DNA of 64,000 nt. Origin: SAR324 cluster bacterium. GTDB lineage: Bacteria > SAR324 > NAC60-12. This document shows, in pieces, positions 1-10,400 of the stretch. The notes beneath the pieces were generated by a model that had not been told where the DNA came from, searched no databases, and was given only the letters and a program-made list of their open reading frames with translations. How positions within the stretch are numbered: the first letter of the stretch is position 1; each line of letters opens with the position of its first letter. The position numbers and the translations under genes were made by a program. Where the stretch lies: the NCBI GenBank assembly GCA_015232315.1, contig JADFZZ010000007.1, positions 98,943 to 162,942 of the forward strand. Direction: 5' to 3'.

Positions 1-3000
1 CTGTATGTTAGAAAAAGTGGAGGAATCAAACGACAGCAATGCGCCCACTTTATCGAACGATGCAGAAAAGTTTTCAGTAAAGTTGCTAAAGGTTGACGGA
101 TCAAAACTCAACTTCCCAAACACGCTATCAAGAACGTTTCTTACAGTAGCTTCCAGATTATATTGTTCACTCACTCCCTGCAAAAATGTAGCTGCTGCAT
201 TGAATGGAGCCATTAACACGTCAAAAACGCCCTGTACCGCACCTGTAATATCTGGCGTGGTCACTGATACGCTCCCAATATTCGCTGCGCCACCACCACC
301 GCCGGTAAATAAACCAAACAGACTCGAAATTGATCCAATCACCAACTGGAACGCATCATTTGCCGCATTCACCACTGCAATCACTGTTGCCGAAGATGCC
401 TGCATTTGCGTCAATGGTGCAGACAATGATGCCAAAAATCCTGGAATCACACCTGATCCCCCTGCGGAGGCTTCCGCAGGAACACCACCTCCCTCCTCAA
501 ATTTCGGAATCAAGCCTCCATCGGCAAAAGTTCCCGTTTTGTTTAGCCGCCCCAGCCTGGATGCTCCGATCCGGTTGACGGTAGCTTTTTTGATGATGTA
601 CTCACCACCCTCCAGCTCCACCATTCCTCTGGAAGCTTTTACATACGCTGGGATTCCTCCATGCTTATGCGAAGGCCCAACGAGCAACCCCCCAGTCTGA
701 TAGGTGTCAATCGGGCCACCTTCCGCCTTCTCTTCACCGCCACCACCACCAAAAATACTGGAGATTATATTCCCGAATGTGCTGAATACCGATCCCACGT
801 TTCGCCCTAGCAATTGCATCGCTTGCGACGCCTGTGTCAATGTCGGAAAGTCCATCATTGCTCCCAAATCACCAATGGATGTACCTATCCCTGAAATCCA
901 GTTGCCAAGCTCTTTAATCCAGTCTTCTGGGCCACCAAATTGGCTCAGATCCGGCATTTCAAAATCAAATTCGGTGATGGTATCTTTCAAGGGGTTCAAC
1001 GCCACATCCAGGTCTGATAACATTTTGCCGAAGTTCTCCAAGTTGACCGTCAGCGCATTGAGTACGTCTATATCTGCTTGTGAAAACACGTCCTTCAAGG
1101 GGTTCAGCCCCACATCCAGGTCTGATAACGCTTCTCCAAAATTCCCCAGATTGACCGTCAATGCGTTGACATAATCAAATTCAAGCACAAAATCTTTCAA
1201 GGGGTTCAACGCAACATCTATGTCTGAAAAAAATGATTCAAGCCCTTTCAAATTGGATGTAATGATGTTCAGCACATCAAAATCAAACTCAAAGCTCAGA
1301 TCAACACCCTCAATCAACTCCTTCAAGGGGTTCAACCCTACATCTATGTCTGAAAAGAATGATTCTAGCCCTTTCAAATTGGATGTAATGATGTTCAGCA
1401 CATCAAAATCAATGTCCTTGAACGCATCTGGATTCGGCATCAATGATCCGATAACCTTGGCTATCAGTTTATCAATCTCTTCCTGAATCGTGTCGAATGT
1501 CGGGCTTTTCTGGGCAATGTCCAGAGCCAATGCCAGCGGTGCCAAAGGCAACAGCAAAATGAACAGGAATAATTTTTTTATGTCTTCTTCATGTGCGCTG
1601 AACTCTCGCTCAATGTCCTGCATGATCTTTTCAGGGTCATTATTCGCAAAAATCATTCCGACTATTAATGCAGCAGCAGCCACCATCCAGCCACCGGCAA
1701 CAAAGGCTATGGCAGTGGCAATTCCAACCGCAATGGCTTCTTCATCCGTGGCATTGTCGCCTAACAGTGCCTTGGTAATCAATGCGCCACCTACCAGGAA
1801 CCCTATGGCAAGCCCGAATGTACCGCCTACTACGACCGCAATCGCAGAAGCCAACGCTAACGCATTACTGGCTTCAGGCTCAAACCCTGCCATATCCGCC
1901 AAGGCCGCCGTGAACATTGCCGCTGCTCCTGCCATCAGAATACTGCTTAACATTTCAGGGGCACCAGGAGGCAGATTGGCTGCTGCGCCCGCTAACGTTC
2001 CCGCACCTGAAATCAATGCCAGTGGGTCTGTTTTTGGTGGAGGATTGTCGTTTAGATTTGGATCCGGTGGGTCTGTGTCCGGCAAATCATATTTAGGGAT
2101 CGTTATTGTTGACCCTGTGTCCGATGGGCCTGTACCGGAACTTGTATCGCCCGAAGTATCCACCGTGACTTTGATCCCAGGATCAACGAGCTTTTCCAGT
2201 GCAGACTGGGTCTCCTTGTCCATCGAAATATCGAGGGACGTTGGGACGCTACTCGCATCCATTTTGACGGTGAAGGTTTTATCGGCTGTATTGAAGGTTT
2301 TTAACTGACCTGCCAGGCCGTTAAACGCACTCTGAGACTCTCCCTCTAATGAACTAATCACTTTCTGGGTCAGGGTAAAATCCGGCCCTATCTGCTCTGC
2401 CGTTTCCACTGAACTAACAAGGACAGCCCTCAATTCCAGGGCATCGTCTACCGACTGTCTTAACTGGGCATCATCAATAGCGATGGTGAGACCTTGATCA
2501 AGAAATTCAGCCTGACTCACTGCGTCAACCAACGGCTGAAAGCTCACAATCTGGGACTCGTCAAATGTCTCCACAAAGCCTTTTATCTTAGCCCGCATGG
2601 TTGCAAGTTCATCATCCTGCGTCTTCCTGAAGGATGAAGCAACCCTGTCAAAAGTGGAAGCCAATGCGTCCAGTTCCTCAACCGTCTTTGCTACAGAAAT
2701 TGCGCTCAGGAGATCCGAGCTGATCGCTTGATCTGCCGTCATGCCTCCGGTTGCCAATTTTTGCAGAGCTTTCCCCAGAATACCGCCTTGCTCAAACTTT
2801 CCTTCCTGTTGAGATTGGCTGAAGTTCTTTCCATGAGAGGCCAGCAATTGCAGGAAAAACTCCTGGAATCCAGGCAGTTTCATAATATCTTTCGGGATAA
2901 CTCCCTCACCGCCTTCCACTTCCGCAATATACACCCCATCTTTGTTCTGCACCTTGATGCCCCCCTGTGCGTGGCTTGGGCCTTCCAGAATTCCACCCAC

Positions 3001-6000
3001 TGCATGAGAGGGAAGTATCATGCCTTTTGCCCCGAAACCAAACCCTTTGAACACATCAACAATGGGTTTCAAGATACTGCCTTCCCAGGGGTCATGTTCT
3101 TCATCTTCATCCTTCTCATTTTTTTTCTCATCTGCAAGCGAGGTTTGATAGCCTGTCATGATGTTCAGGATTGCCTGGATACCGTTCGTGGCGTTGCTTC
3201 TTACCGTATCAATCGCATCTGTGATCGTGGTATCAGCTTCGTTTCCAGAAATGGTCTGTATCAGTGGTGTCATATTGGCGTTGAGCGTATCCAAGGCTGC
3301 ATTGGTCTGAGCTTGCAGGTCAAACAACTTCTGGTCTCTGGCCTTCTGTAAATCTTCCTTGATTTTTTCCAGTAGTTCTCGCCGCTCTTCCTGGGATTTC
3401 ATCAAATCAATGAGATCCTTCTCAAATTGCGCCTCCGCAGTTTTCAGACCGTCCAAGATGGTATTCTGGGCACCCAGCAATCGCTGGAGTTCAGTGTTTT
3501 GTGCTTCCATGGCTGCGGTTTGTCCCGCAATTGCGAGGTTTGTCAAATCTGTTTGCTGTTGCAGGAGGGCGTTTTGCTGTTCCACCTGCTTATCAATCCT
3601 GATTTTTGCCAGTTCATTGTTCTTGGTATCACGGGCTACATCATACTCTCGGTTTTTTGCTGCCAGTTCTGCATCGGCCTGTATTTGTTGCTCCAGCAAC
3701 GCAATATTCTGTTCCCGTCTGAGTGACTCCATTTGATCGTTTGCAGCAGTGAGCTGCGCTGCGATGTCTTCGCCCAGCGAGCCGAGAAGATTAAACAACG
3801 GGCCTGACTCCCCAAGCGAACCCACTAAACCGTCACGGACTTCAACCAATAAGGAACTGATCGGGCCATCGGCAGACAACAAATCTGTCAAAGAGGCGTC
3901 TCCGTCCACCTGGTTTGCCACCAGGTTCCCGATTTCGCCCTGCAATTGCTGAAGCTGAAACACATATTGGTCTGTGGAAATAAACCCTTGCTCATATTGC
4001 TGCTCCAATACGTCAACCTGCCGGTTGAGCAGGATGTTTGCCTGTTCCCGATTACCTGAAAGGCTGGTGTCCAGAGAGGCGTATTGCGCTTGCAAATCTG
4101 ATAAAGATGAGGCCAGTGACTCCGCCGAAACGGAACCTGTTGAATCGTTCAGGCTTGCTTCAAAAATCTTTTCCTCAATGGATTTGTTGAGGTCAAACAT
4201 GCTGTCCACAAAGTCTCTAAAATTATTCAGAGTCTCTGACTGGGAATCTGACTGTTCTTGTATCGCTTTCATCTGGGCATCAAACTCAGCATTGATATTC
4301 GCCACCTGAAGGTCGTGCAATATGTCCAGATATTCCAGCTCGATCCCTCTTTTCTCCTCGATTGCGTTCAACTCCTCCTGGGCCTGTTTTTCCAGTAGGT
4401 CGAGCTGATAAGCGTTGTACCGCTCTGTGGTTTTCCTGGCGTTATCAACATCTTCCGTGGTCAACGCTGCCAAAGATTCAATCCTGGCCATTTCCTGGAG
4501 ATGTTCGTCCTCTTTGAACTCTGCGCCTTCAATGTTTGCTCTGACTGCTTCTTTGTATGCTTTGCTGTCCAACTGAGCCTGAACGTCAGCGGCTTTGGTC
4601 ATAATACCCGCCAGTTCAGCGGCCATCCTTGTTTCTAATGTGGATTGTATGTCTGTGCCTTTTACTTTTGACAATTCCAACCGTGCATCAACGGCAGCAA
4701 GTCTGGCCGCCATGTTATCTCCGGCAGCGTTGAATTTCGCCTGTTCGATGCTCAAATCCTCCGAGGCTCTCAGATTTTCAATCATGGTGGCATTGTAGGC
4801 GGCCAAAATAGATGCTTCTTCATTCCGCAAGATGGCCATTTGGTTTACATAGCCCTGCTCTATTTCGATCAAGGCTCTTGTCGTGTTGAGGTCGGATATG
4901 GTGGAGAGGACTGAACTAGATAAACTCTCTAGCCCCTCTCTGAGTGAGCTGATAGTGGATTCTGTACTGGAGATGGATTCTCTCACACCGTAGATTGCGT
5001 CATTCAAACCGAGTTTTGCTTCTGAGACCAGCATACCTGCGGTGTTATAAACTGCTTCTGCGCCGTCCATGATGAGACTGACCTGTTCTTTCAACTGATT
5101 GAGTTCTTCCAGACGGCTTCCGGCTTTGACTTCACCATATTGATTGGCCTGGAAATTCAATAACTCGGCTTCAAACCCGTCACCGACTATCCCTGTAATC
5201 TGCTCTGCGAAGTCACCAAACACGCTCTCCATAGTGGAGCCTTCTCCGAATATCTCTTCCAGTTGTGTCTGGTCGATTCCAGTAGTCAGCGCAGCGTCCA
5301 GGAATGATTTTTGACTTTCCAACATCAGATTCAGGTACTCCACCTGAGCGTCAAAATTGCTTTTAATCGCTACTGCCAGACTGTCATGCAACTGGATAAG
5401 GCTTTCCAGGTCAGGCATTAAATCGGCCACATTTTCCTGCTGGCTTGCGAGGGCGGCGTTGTATTTTTCCATTCCCTTGGTAATGAGCGCCGTGGTGGTA
5501 CTGATGGCGATGCCCATATCCTCAAAACCTGCTGCGCCCTGGTTGATCAATGTTTCTGCCAACACACCGTCTGTTGTACCAGGATCAAAATCACCCGCAG
5601 ACACCAACCCTTCAAACTTCTTCCCAATCTGAGTAACAAGATCCGCAATGTCCGCCTGGGTACTCTCTATCGCTGACTGGGCGGCTTTCAGTGGCGACTT
5701 GGTGAGAGTATCAACAATCGAATTAATATCCTTGGTGATGCTGCTGATGTTCTCCAGAACAGATTTAATATTGTTCAAGAGTTCCATCTGTAACTTATAG
5801 TTTTCCATGATGGCATCTGAAACCAGTTCGGAGTTTTTCACAACCGCATTGGCAAACGCTTCGCTATCATAATCAAGACCCTCGAATCCCGTAGTAATCA
5901 GCGAGGAAAAGTCTGCGAAACCGTTTGCTCCCGCTTTGATAACACCCTTGAGCTGAGAATTAAGGTCATCAATTGCGCCTCCAGCTCCGATTCGCAAATT

Positions 6001-9000
6001 GTTCTGTGCCTCAAGCATTCTATCAGAGATGGATGAACCGGCCTCTTTGATGGACTGGAATTTCCCTTCCAAATCACCAATGGCTGCCGAAAAGGTGTCC
6101 ATTATTCTGTTGATCCTGTCCATGGTCTCTTGATATTTGCGCTCCCGCTCTTCCTCTTTGGCTTGCTGTACGCCATACGCTGCGCCTGCCAACGCAAACA
6201 CCGCACCGACTGGGCCTGCATAAGCTGAAGCTCCAGCAACACCCGCAAATTCTGCGGCCTGTATGCCAGCCGCCCCTAGAGCCAACCCTTGCTGTGATCC
6301 TTGCAATCCTGCATCGAACCCGTCCACGTTGCGCTTGAAGGCATCCGCAATCAATTTACCGGCTTCCGACCATCCCTGTTCTGATAGCTGATCCCATTGA
6401 CCAGTGATGAGCAGCCCTGTGTTTCCTGCGCCAGCTCCCGAAAATGCCGACATGATCGCAGCCCGTTCTTTCTGCTTCTTGAGGATCTCGTCTTCCAGCT
6501 CATACATTTGTTCCAGCAAACCCAGTTGCGTTTCGTATTCTGTGGAAATTTCTGGCAATCCTGCGCTCTTGGCTACACCAATCGCTTTGCTGGCTTCTTC
6601 CAGTTGCAGTTCCCGCTCCTTGTTTTTTGCGGCCTTCTCTCCTCCTTCGATAAACGATTCCTGAATGATCAGATTTTTCTGGAGCTGGTAGTTTTGCGTC
6701 TGCAATTGCTCCTGAAACCTCTTCAACTGCTCATTGCGTTGCTTGTCAGTTTCCGACAGTTTCTCGTTGGCTGCCATTTCTGTCTGCACATCGTGGATCT
6801 CGGTCACAAGTCTCTTTTGTTCCTCCAGTCCTGCAATCAGGTCTGCTTTCCCTGCCTTCCGAGCGGCTTCTAGCTTTTCGTCAATATTCTTCAACTCAAT
6901 GCGGTATTCGGTCTCACGTTGCAATAGGCCCAGTTGGTCTCTTCTGGTCTGTTCCTTCCGTTCCTCGATGTCTGCGAGGTTGCGTTCAATCTCGGTCTGT
7001 TCCCTGGAACCCTGGAGTTGATTTTCAGAGGTTTTTCCGAGTTCTTTGGACTTTTCCAGCATTTTAATACTAAGCGATAGCTGGTCACTAAGCCCCTTGT
7101 TCTGTTCCGCAACTTCTCTTGTCTGCGTTTTCAGCTCGTCTGTGATTTCTTGCTGATTGTTAAATTCTTCAAGCAGTTGTGCCGCAGTTTTGTTGGCCTT
7201 GTTGGGTGCCAAAGTGTCCAGTACCTTCAATTGGGCATCAATTTGCTGCAACTCTGAAGTCATCTGGGAGATGTAGGTTTTTTCCTGTGCGACACCAGCC
7301 TGTAAATCATCAAGTTTATTCTGATAAATTTTTACACTGTTGCTGGCGAATCTTTCGCCAAGCTTGCCCCTGTTCGCATTCACATCATCAATCAATTTTT
7401 GAGTATTGGAAATGGCCAAATTTGACTTTTCGATGCGTCTGTCTGCATCATCCATTTCTGATCTAATCACTGACGCATAATCGCCCCAGTATTTTTTCAA
7501 GTCTTTTGCAAATGCAGCGTTTTTTGCGTCAATCCTCAGCCCTTTTGCCTTGGCCGCATTGAATTCTTTCACTGTCGCAGTGTTCCCCGCATAGGTCTGG
7601 ATCAAAAGATCATTGGCCTGTTTTTCTGCGATCAACCCCTTCAAATACCTGTCACTCAGTGCCATGAGGAGGTTGTATTTGTTCACGGCAACTCCTCCCA
7701 CACTGGCGGCGGTGGAGGTACTCTCTGTCAATTCTTTGATCAAGTCCCTGATTTCTCCCAGTGCTTTCTTGTCGATAAAGTCTTTAATCACCAGAGCTTC
7801 ACCACTGCCTTCTGCTTGTTTACGCAAATTGGCGATGGCTGCCGTCATCGTGGCCATCATGCGATCCAACGCTCCACTGAAATTAAATGAAAACACATCC
7901 GTCATCAATTGCAGTAAACCAATGGCCAAAATCTTGATTCCTTCAAGCATCTTGGAGATTTTATCCAGGCTTGACTCTAGCTCCTCCATGCCGGTTGGAC
8001 TTTTTTTGATCTGCTGGAAGGTCTCATAAATAGCATAGCCCACGGCCAGAATACCGGACGCAAGCAGTGCCATTTTACCGGCGGTCAATCCCACCAAAGC
8101 CACTTTCAGCGCATTGGCTGCGATCACCGCCTGACTCATCCCGACCTGGAATAACAAAATAGCTTTGTCTACACGCTCCACCACCGCAAGGTAGGCGACT
8201 TTTGCCAGCACCAGGGTCTTGTATGCGGTGGTTAGCAATACAATCGTACCGGTCAAGGACAGCATCATTTCACCAAGCCCTCGCAACAACACGATGGAAT
8301 TATCCGTGGACTCAAAAAAGTCCCTGATGGAATTCGCCAGATCCTCAACGTGCCTCAATACTGCCATCACTGCCGGTCTCAACTTCTGGAACAACGCTTC
8401 ATACATCGCATCCAGTGCCGATAGCGTAATGGACATTTGCCCTGCGGTGTTGTCCAGGGCGGCCTTATACGATTCCTCGGCTGAGATGGCGTAACGCTGC
8501 GCTCTGGCGTAATCCTCAATGCCTTTGGTCGTTTCTTTTACGGAGTTCAGCAAAACCATGGCCGAGGCCACATTCTCCCGTCCGAAAATCCGCCCCATGA
8601 TGGATTGGATGTCCACATCGTTCAGTCCTTCCACGCTTTGCCGAATCAGCCCGAAAATTTCTGGAAGAGTCTTGAGCTTTCCTGTGGATTCATCCGTAAA
8701 ACTATTGACGGAGAGCTTTAGACGGCCAAAGGCTTCAACGGTTTCAGGGGTGATAGATGTGAGTATGGACAGGATGCCTTTGAGTTGATTACCGGCTTTT
8801 GAACCGTCTATGGCATTGTCATTGAACAGGGACAGGGTAGCTGCCGTGTTTTCCAGGCTCATCCCGACAGCGTTGGCAATCGGGCCGACTTCAGCTAATC
8901 CTTCAGCCAGTCGTTCCACATTGGCAGCACTCGTAGTCCAAGCCCCGACAAACACATCGGAAACCCTGTCTGCCTGATCTGCCATCAAGCCAAATTGGTT

Positions 9001-9762
9001 TAAGGTAGCAACTATGACTTCACCCACCCGCTCGATGTTCGTGCTGGTTGCTCCTGCGAGATTGAGGGCGGCGGTAATGGCGTTGAGCGAATCCACGGCT
9101 TTGAGTCCGCCAGCGATTAAATTGGCAAACGCATTGGCCACTTGACCTGCGGTGAAGGCGGTTGTCGAACCCAATGCCTTGGCTTTTTCGGTAATTTCGG
9201 AAAATAACTCACTCGTTTTTTGGAGATTTCCAACCTGGGCGACTTTAGACAGTGACTTTTCCAGCTCAATGCCACTAGCGGTTAAAGTACGGATAGTGCC
9301 AACCGTCAACATCCCGACCGCCTGGATCGCAAACAAGCCGGAAGCAATTTCATTGAGAGTTGTGTTTTTGTGCCGCAGTCCAGCCAACGCCTGATCAAGC
9401 TTTTTTGTGCTGTCCACAGTTCGGTTGAAACTATTTCTGACAGCCTCAGAACTCTGGACAAGCGTCTGGATTGACCTTCCCGCAATCACGATGTCTTTGG
9501 CGGCCATTCCCCACTTTTTTGCAGCAACCTCCGCAGCTTTGCCGCTCTCTCGTCCCGCTTTGCTGAAGGATGCCGCCAGTTGTTCCGCAGTCCTGGTTCC
9601 ACCAGACGCAATGGCCTGATGGCTTTTCTGGTAAGTATCGGCTGTTTGTTTGGAGGAGGTTTTAAGGGCTTTGTCAGTTTGCTCTGCGGTGCGCTGGAAC
9701 GCTCTGAGTTTTGGGGTTCCGTCATCCTCTACGGTGATCTTACTGCGTAAATCGAAAGTCAT
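1..9762 (-). CDS. Tail tape measure protein (partial, continues beyond the window)
   Basis: Sets tail length and is probably ejected during DNA entry. The frame is open from the ATG at 9762 to the window edge, giving at least 3254 residues, which is very large for this family. The first ~450 residues carry the TP901-type tape measure core, with typical segments such as VGMSLENTAATLSLF and KAGNQLKGIL near residues 280-330. Long coiled-coil stretches rich in Glu, Gln and Lys occupy roughly residues 700-2300. Ala/Gly-rich hydrophobic segments lie at about 2580-2760, and four short repeats at about 2785-2925. The start overlaps the stop of the upstream chaperone extension as ATGA, so translation is probably coupled. 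No peptidase or lysozyme domain was recognised in the visible part. Confidence 0.93.
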   Translation of the reverse strand, partial: MTFDLRSKITVEDDGTPKLRAFQRTAEQTDKALKTSSKQTADTYQKSHQAIASGGTRTAEQLAASFSKAGRESGKAAEVAAKKWGMAAKDIVIAGRSIQTLVQSSEAVRNSFNRTVDSTKKLDQALAGLRHKNTTLNEIASGLFAIQAVGMLTVGTIRTLTASGIELEKSLSKVAQVGNLQKTSELFSEITEKAKALGSTTAFTAGQVANAFANLIAGGLKAVDSLNAITAALNLAGATSTNIERVGEVIVATLNQFGLMADQADRVSDVFVGAWTTSAANVERLAEGLAEVGPIANAVGMSLENTAATLSLFNDNAIDGSKAGNQLKGILSILTSITPETVEAFGRLKLSVNSFTDESTGKLKTLPEIFGLIRQSVEGLNDVDIQSIMGRIFGRENVASAMVLLNSVKETTKGIEDYARAQRYAISAEESYKAALDNTAGQMSITLSALDAMYEALFQKLRPAVMAVLRHVEDLANSIRDFFESTDNSIVLLRGLGEMMLSLTGTIVLLTTAYKTLVLAKVAYLAVVERVDKAILLFQVGMSQAVIAANALKVALVGLTAGKMALLASGILAVGYAIYETFQQIKKSPTGMEELESSLDKISKMLEGIKILAIGLLQLMTDVFSFNFSGALDRMMATMTAAIANLRKQAEGSGEALVIKDFIDKKALGEIRDLIKELTESTSTAASVGGVAVNKYNLLMALSDRYLKGLIAEKQANDLLIQTYAGNTATVKEFNAAKAKGLRIDAKNAAFAKDLKKYWGDYASVIRSEMDDADRRIEKSNLAISNTQKLIDDVNANRGKLGERFASNSVKIYQNKLDDLQAGVAQEKTYISQMTSELQQIDAQLKVLDTLAPNKANKTAAQLLEEFNNQQEITDELKTQTREVAEQNKGLSDQLSLSIKMLEKSKELGKTSENQLQGSREQTEIERNLADIEERKEQTRRDQLGLLQRETEYRIELKNIDEKLEAARKAGKADLIAGLEEQKRLVTEIHDVQTEMAANEKLSETDKQRNEQLKRFQEQLQTQNYQLQKNLIIQESFIEGGEKAAKNKERELQLEEASKAIGVAKSAGLPEISTEYETQLGLLEQMYELEDEILKKQKERAAIMSAFSGAGAGNTGLLITGQWDQLSEQGWSEAGKLIADAFKRNVDGFDAGLQGSQQGLALGAAGIQAAEFAGVAGASAYAGPVGAVFALAGAAYGVQQAKEEERERKYQETMDRINRIMDTFSAAIGDLEGKFQSIKEAGSSISDRMLEAQNNLRIGAGGAIDDLNSQLKGVIKAGANGFADFSSLITTGFEGLDYDSEAFANAVVKNSELVSDAIMENYKLQMELLNNIKSVLENISSITKDINSIVDTLTKSPLKAAQSAIESTQADIADLVTQIGKKFEGLVSAGDFDPGTTDGVLAETLINQGAAGFEDMGIAISTTTALITKGMEKYNAALASQQENVADLMPDLESLIQLHDSLAVAIKSNFDAQVEYLNLMLESQKSFLDAALTTGIDQTQLEEIFGEGSTMESVFGDFAEQITGIVGDGFEAELLNFQANQYGEVKAGSRLEELNQLKEQVSLIMDGAEAVYNTAGMLVSEAKLGLNDAIYGVRESISSTESTISSLREGLESLSSSVLSTISDLNTTRALIEIEQGYVNQMAILRNEEASILAAYNATMIENLRASEDLSIEQAKFNAAGDNMAARLAAVDARLELSKVKGTDIQSTLETRMAAELAGIMTKAADVQAQLDSKAYKEAVRANIEGAEFKEDEHLQEMARIESLAALTTEDVDNARKTTERYNAYQLDLLEKQAQEELNAIEEKRGIELEYLDILHDLQVANINAEFDAQMKAIQEQSDSQSETLNNFRDFVDSMFDLNKSIEEKIFEASLNDSTGSVSAESLASSLSDLQAQYASLDTSLSGNREQANILLNRQVDVLEQQYEQGFISTDQYVFQLQQLQGEIGNLVANQVDGDASLTDLLSADGPISSLLVEVRDGLVGSLGESGPLFNLLGSLGEDIAAQLTAANDQMESLRREQNIALLEQQIQADAELAAKNREYDVARDTKNNELAKIRIDKQVEQQNALLQQQTDLTNLAIAGQTAAMEAQNTELQRLLGAQNTILDGLKTAEAQFEKDLIDLMKSQEERRELLEKIKEDLQKARDQKLFDLQAQTNAALDTLNANMTPLIQTISGNEADTTITDAIDTVRSNATNGIQAILNIMTGYQTSLADEKKNEKDEDEEHDPWEGSILKPIVDVFKGFGFGAKGMILPSHAVGGILEGPSHAQGGIKVQNKDGVYIAEVEGGEGVIPKDIMKLPGFQEFFLQLLASHGKNFSQSQQEGKFEQGGILGKALQKLATGGMTADQAISSDLLSAISVAKTVEELDALASTFDRVASSFRKTQDDELATMRAKIKGFVETFDESQIVSFQPLVDAVSQAEFLDQGLTIAIDDAQLRQSVDDALELRAVLVSSVETAEQIGPDFTLTQKVISSLEGESQSAFNGLAGQLKTFNTADKTFTVKMDASSVPTSLDISMDKETQSALEKLVDPGIKVTVDTSGDTSSGTGPSDTGSTITIPKYDLPDTDPPDPNLNDNPPPKTDPLALISGAGTLAGAAANLPPGAPEMLSSILMAGAAAMFTAALADMAGFEPEASNALALASAIAVVVGGTFGLAIGFLVGGALITKALLGDNATDEEAIAVGIATAIAFVAGGWMVAAAALIVGMIFANNDPEKIMQDIEREFSAHEEDIKKLFLFILLLPLAPLALALDIAQKSPTFDTIQEEIDKLIAKVIGSLMPNPDAFKDIDFDVLNIITSNLKGLESFFSDIDVGLNPLKELIEGVDLSFEFDFDVLNIITSNLKGLESFFSDIDVALNPLKDFVLEFDYVNALTVNLGNFGEALSDLDVGLNPLKDVFSQADIDVLNALTVNLENFGKMLSDLDVALNPLKDTITEFDFEMPDLSQFGGPEDWIKELGNWISGIGTSIGDLGAMMDFPTLTQASQAMQLLGRNVGSVFSTFGNIISSIFGGGGGEEKAEGGPIDTYQTGGLLVGPSHKHGGIPAYVKASRGMVELEGGEYIIKKATVNRIGASRLGRLNKTGTFADGGLIPKFEEGGGVPAEASAGGSGVIPGFLASLSAPLTQMQASSATVIAVVNAANDAFQLVIGSISSLFGLFTGGGGGAANIGSVSVTTPDITGAVQGVFDVLMAPFNAAATFLQGVSEQYNLEATVRNVLDSVFGKLSFDPSTFSNFTENFSASFDKVGALLSFDSSTFSNIQ
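985..1410 (-). repeat. Four imperfect repeats within the tape measure gene
   Basis: Four units, spaced about 105-125 bases apart, each encode a segment of the type NPLKD preceded by SDLDVALNPLKD or SDIDVGLNPLKE and by NALTVNL or NIITSNL. They form two closely similar pairs, which suggests two rounds of duplication. In the protein they lie at about residues 2785-2925. Confidence 0.85.
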
Positions 9763-10400
9763 GTTGCCTTTGTACGCTGCTGGTCGTGTTTCTGATGATT
9801 CCGTTTCTGGTTTTCGCTCTGCGCTTTGGAGTAACCGCTATAATAAGAGGCCACCAGACGCTTCACGAACAACAATTCCTGCGGATTTTCTGGGTCTAAT
9901 TCATATTCGGCCATCATCATCTTCAAATCATCGGTGTCATAAAGCTTGAACTCACTTTGTGCCCCACAGATGAAAGTCATAATGACGCTCAGATGTCGTT
10001 TCAGATCATGCAACAGTCTGTTCTGTAGCCCCAATCTGCAATTTCCAAAGCAATAATACTGATTTTTGTTAAGGAGTGATTCACCAAATAACTTGGTGGC
10101 TAGAATCCTGTATTCCATTTCTGAATAAACGGAATCTCTGGGATCGGGGTGGCCTTGTTCTGTCCAAAGTTGGAAGGTCGTTTTTTCGTCTGGCTGGAGT
10201 TTGTCAGCCTTGAATCTGCGGAGAAAATCGTCCAGTTCTTCCTCATCATAGTATAATCCCTGAAACATATCTCCGTAGTCCTCAGTAGAACCCGAAACAT
10301 TGCAATGGCCCCCATAATTTTTACAGACGGGGGCATTGTCCAGATTAACTTGATAACCGAACTCTCTGATTTTTCTGGTTGCTATTCTTGACGGAAAATT
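9759..10400 (-). CDS. Tail assembly chaperone frameshift extension (T-like part of a G-GT pair)
   Basis: The ATG-initiated part of this frame begins at 10268 (169 residues, MFQGLYYDEEELDDF...). The frame is open upstream without a stop for a further 44 codons, up to the A-run at the end of the preceding chaperone gene. Reading it by a -1 slip at that run gives a fusion of about 467 residues (254 from the upstream gene plus 213). This position, between tail tube and tape measure genes, is where lambda-like phages encode G and GT, the chaperones that hold the tape measure during tail assembly. A separate start at 10268 is possible, because GGAG lies close upstream, but the spacing is poor. It ends in an ATGA overlap with the tape measure start. 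Confidence 0.8.
   Translation of the reverse strand, partial: NFPSRIATRKIREFGYQVNLDNAPVCKNYGGHCNVSGSTEDYGDMFQGLYYDEEELDDFLRRFKADKLQPDEKTTFQLWTEQGHPDPRDSVYSEMEYRILATKLFGESLLNKNQYYCFGNCRLGLQNRLLHDLKRHLSVIMTFICGAQSEFKLYDTDDLKMMMAEYELDPENPQELLFVKRLVASYYSGYSKAQSENQKRNHQKHDQQRTKAT

Noticed and set aside
1..9700. Many plus-strand frames of 60-270 residues opposite the tape measure gene
   Set aside because: They lie antisense to one continuous minus-strand frame with clear tape measure features, lack ribosome sites and have low-complexity Ser/Pro/Leu translations.
9759..10268. The 169-residue frame as an independent gene
   Set aside because: Its frame is open upstream to a slippery A-run at the end of the chaperone gene, which explains it better as a frameshift extension; an internal start was not fully excluded.
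10100..10336. Minus-strand frame of 78 residues overlapping the chaperone extension
   Set aside because: It is in a different frame from the extension, has no conserved features and no ribosome site.
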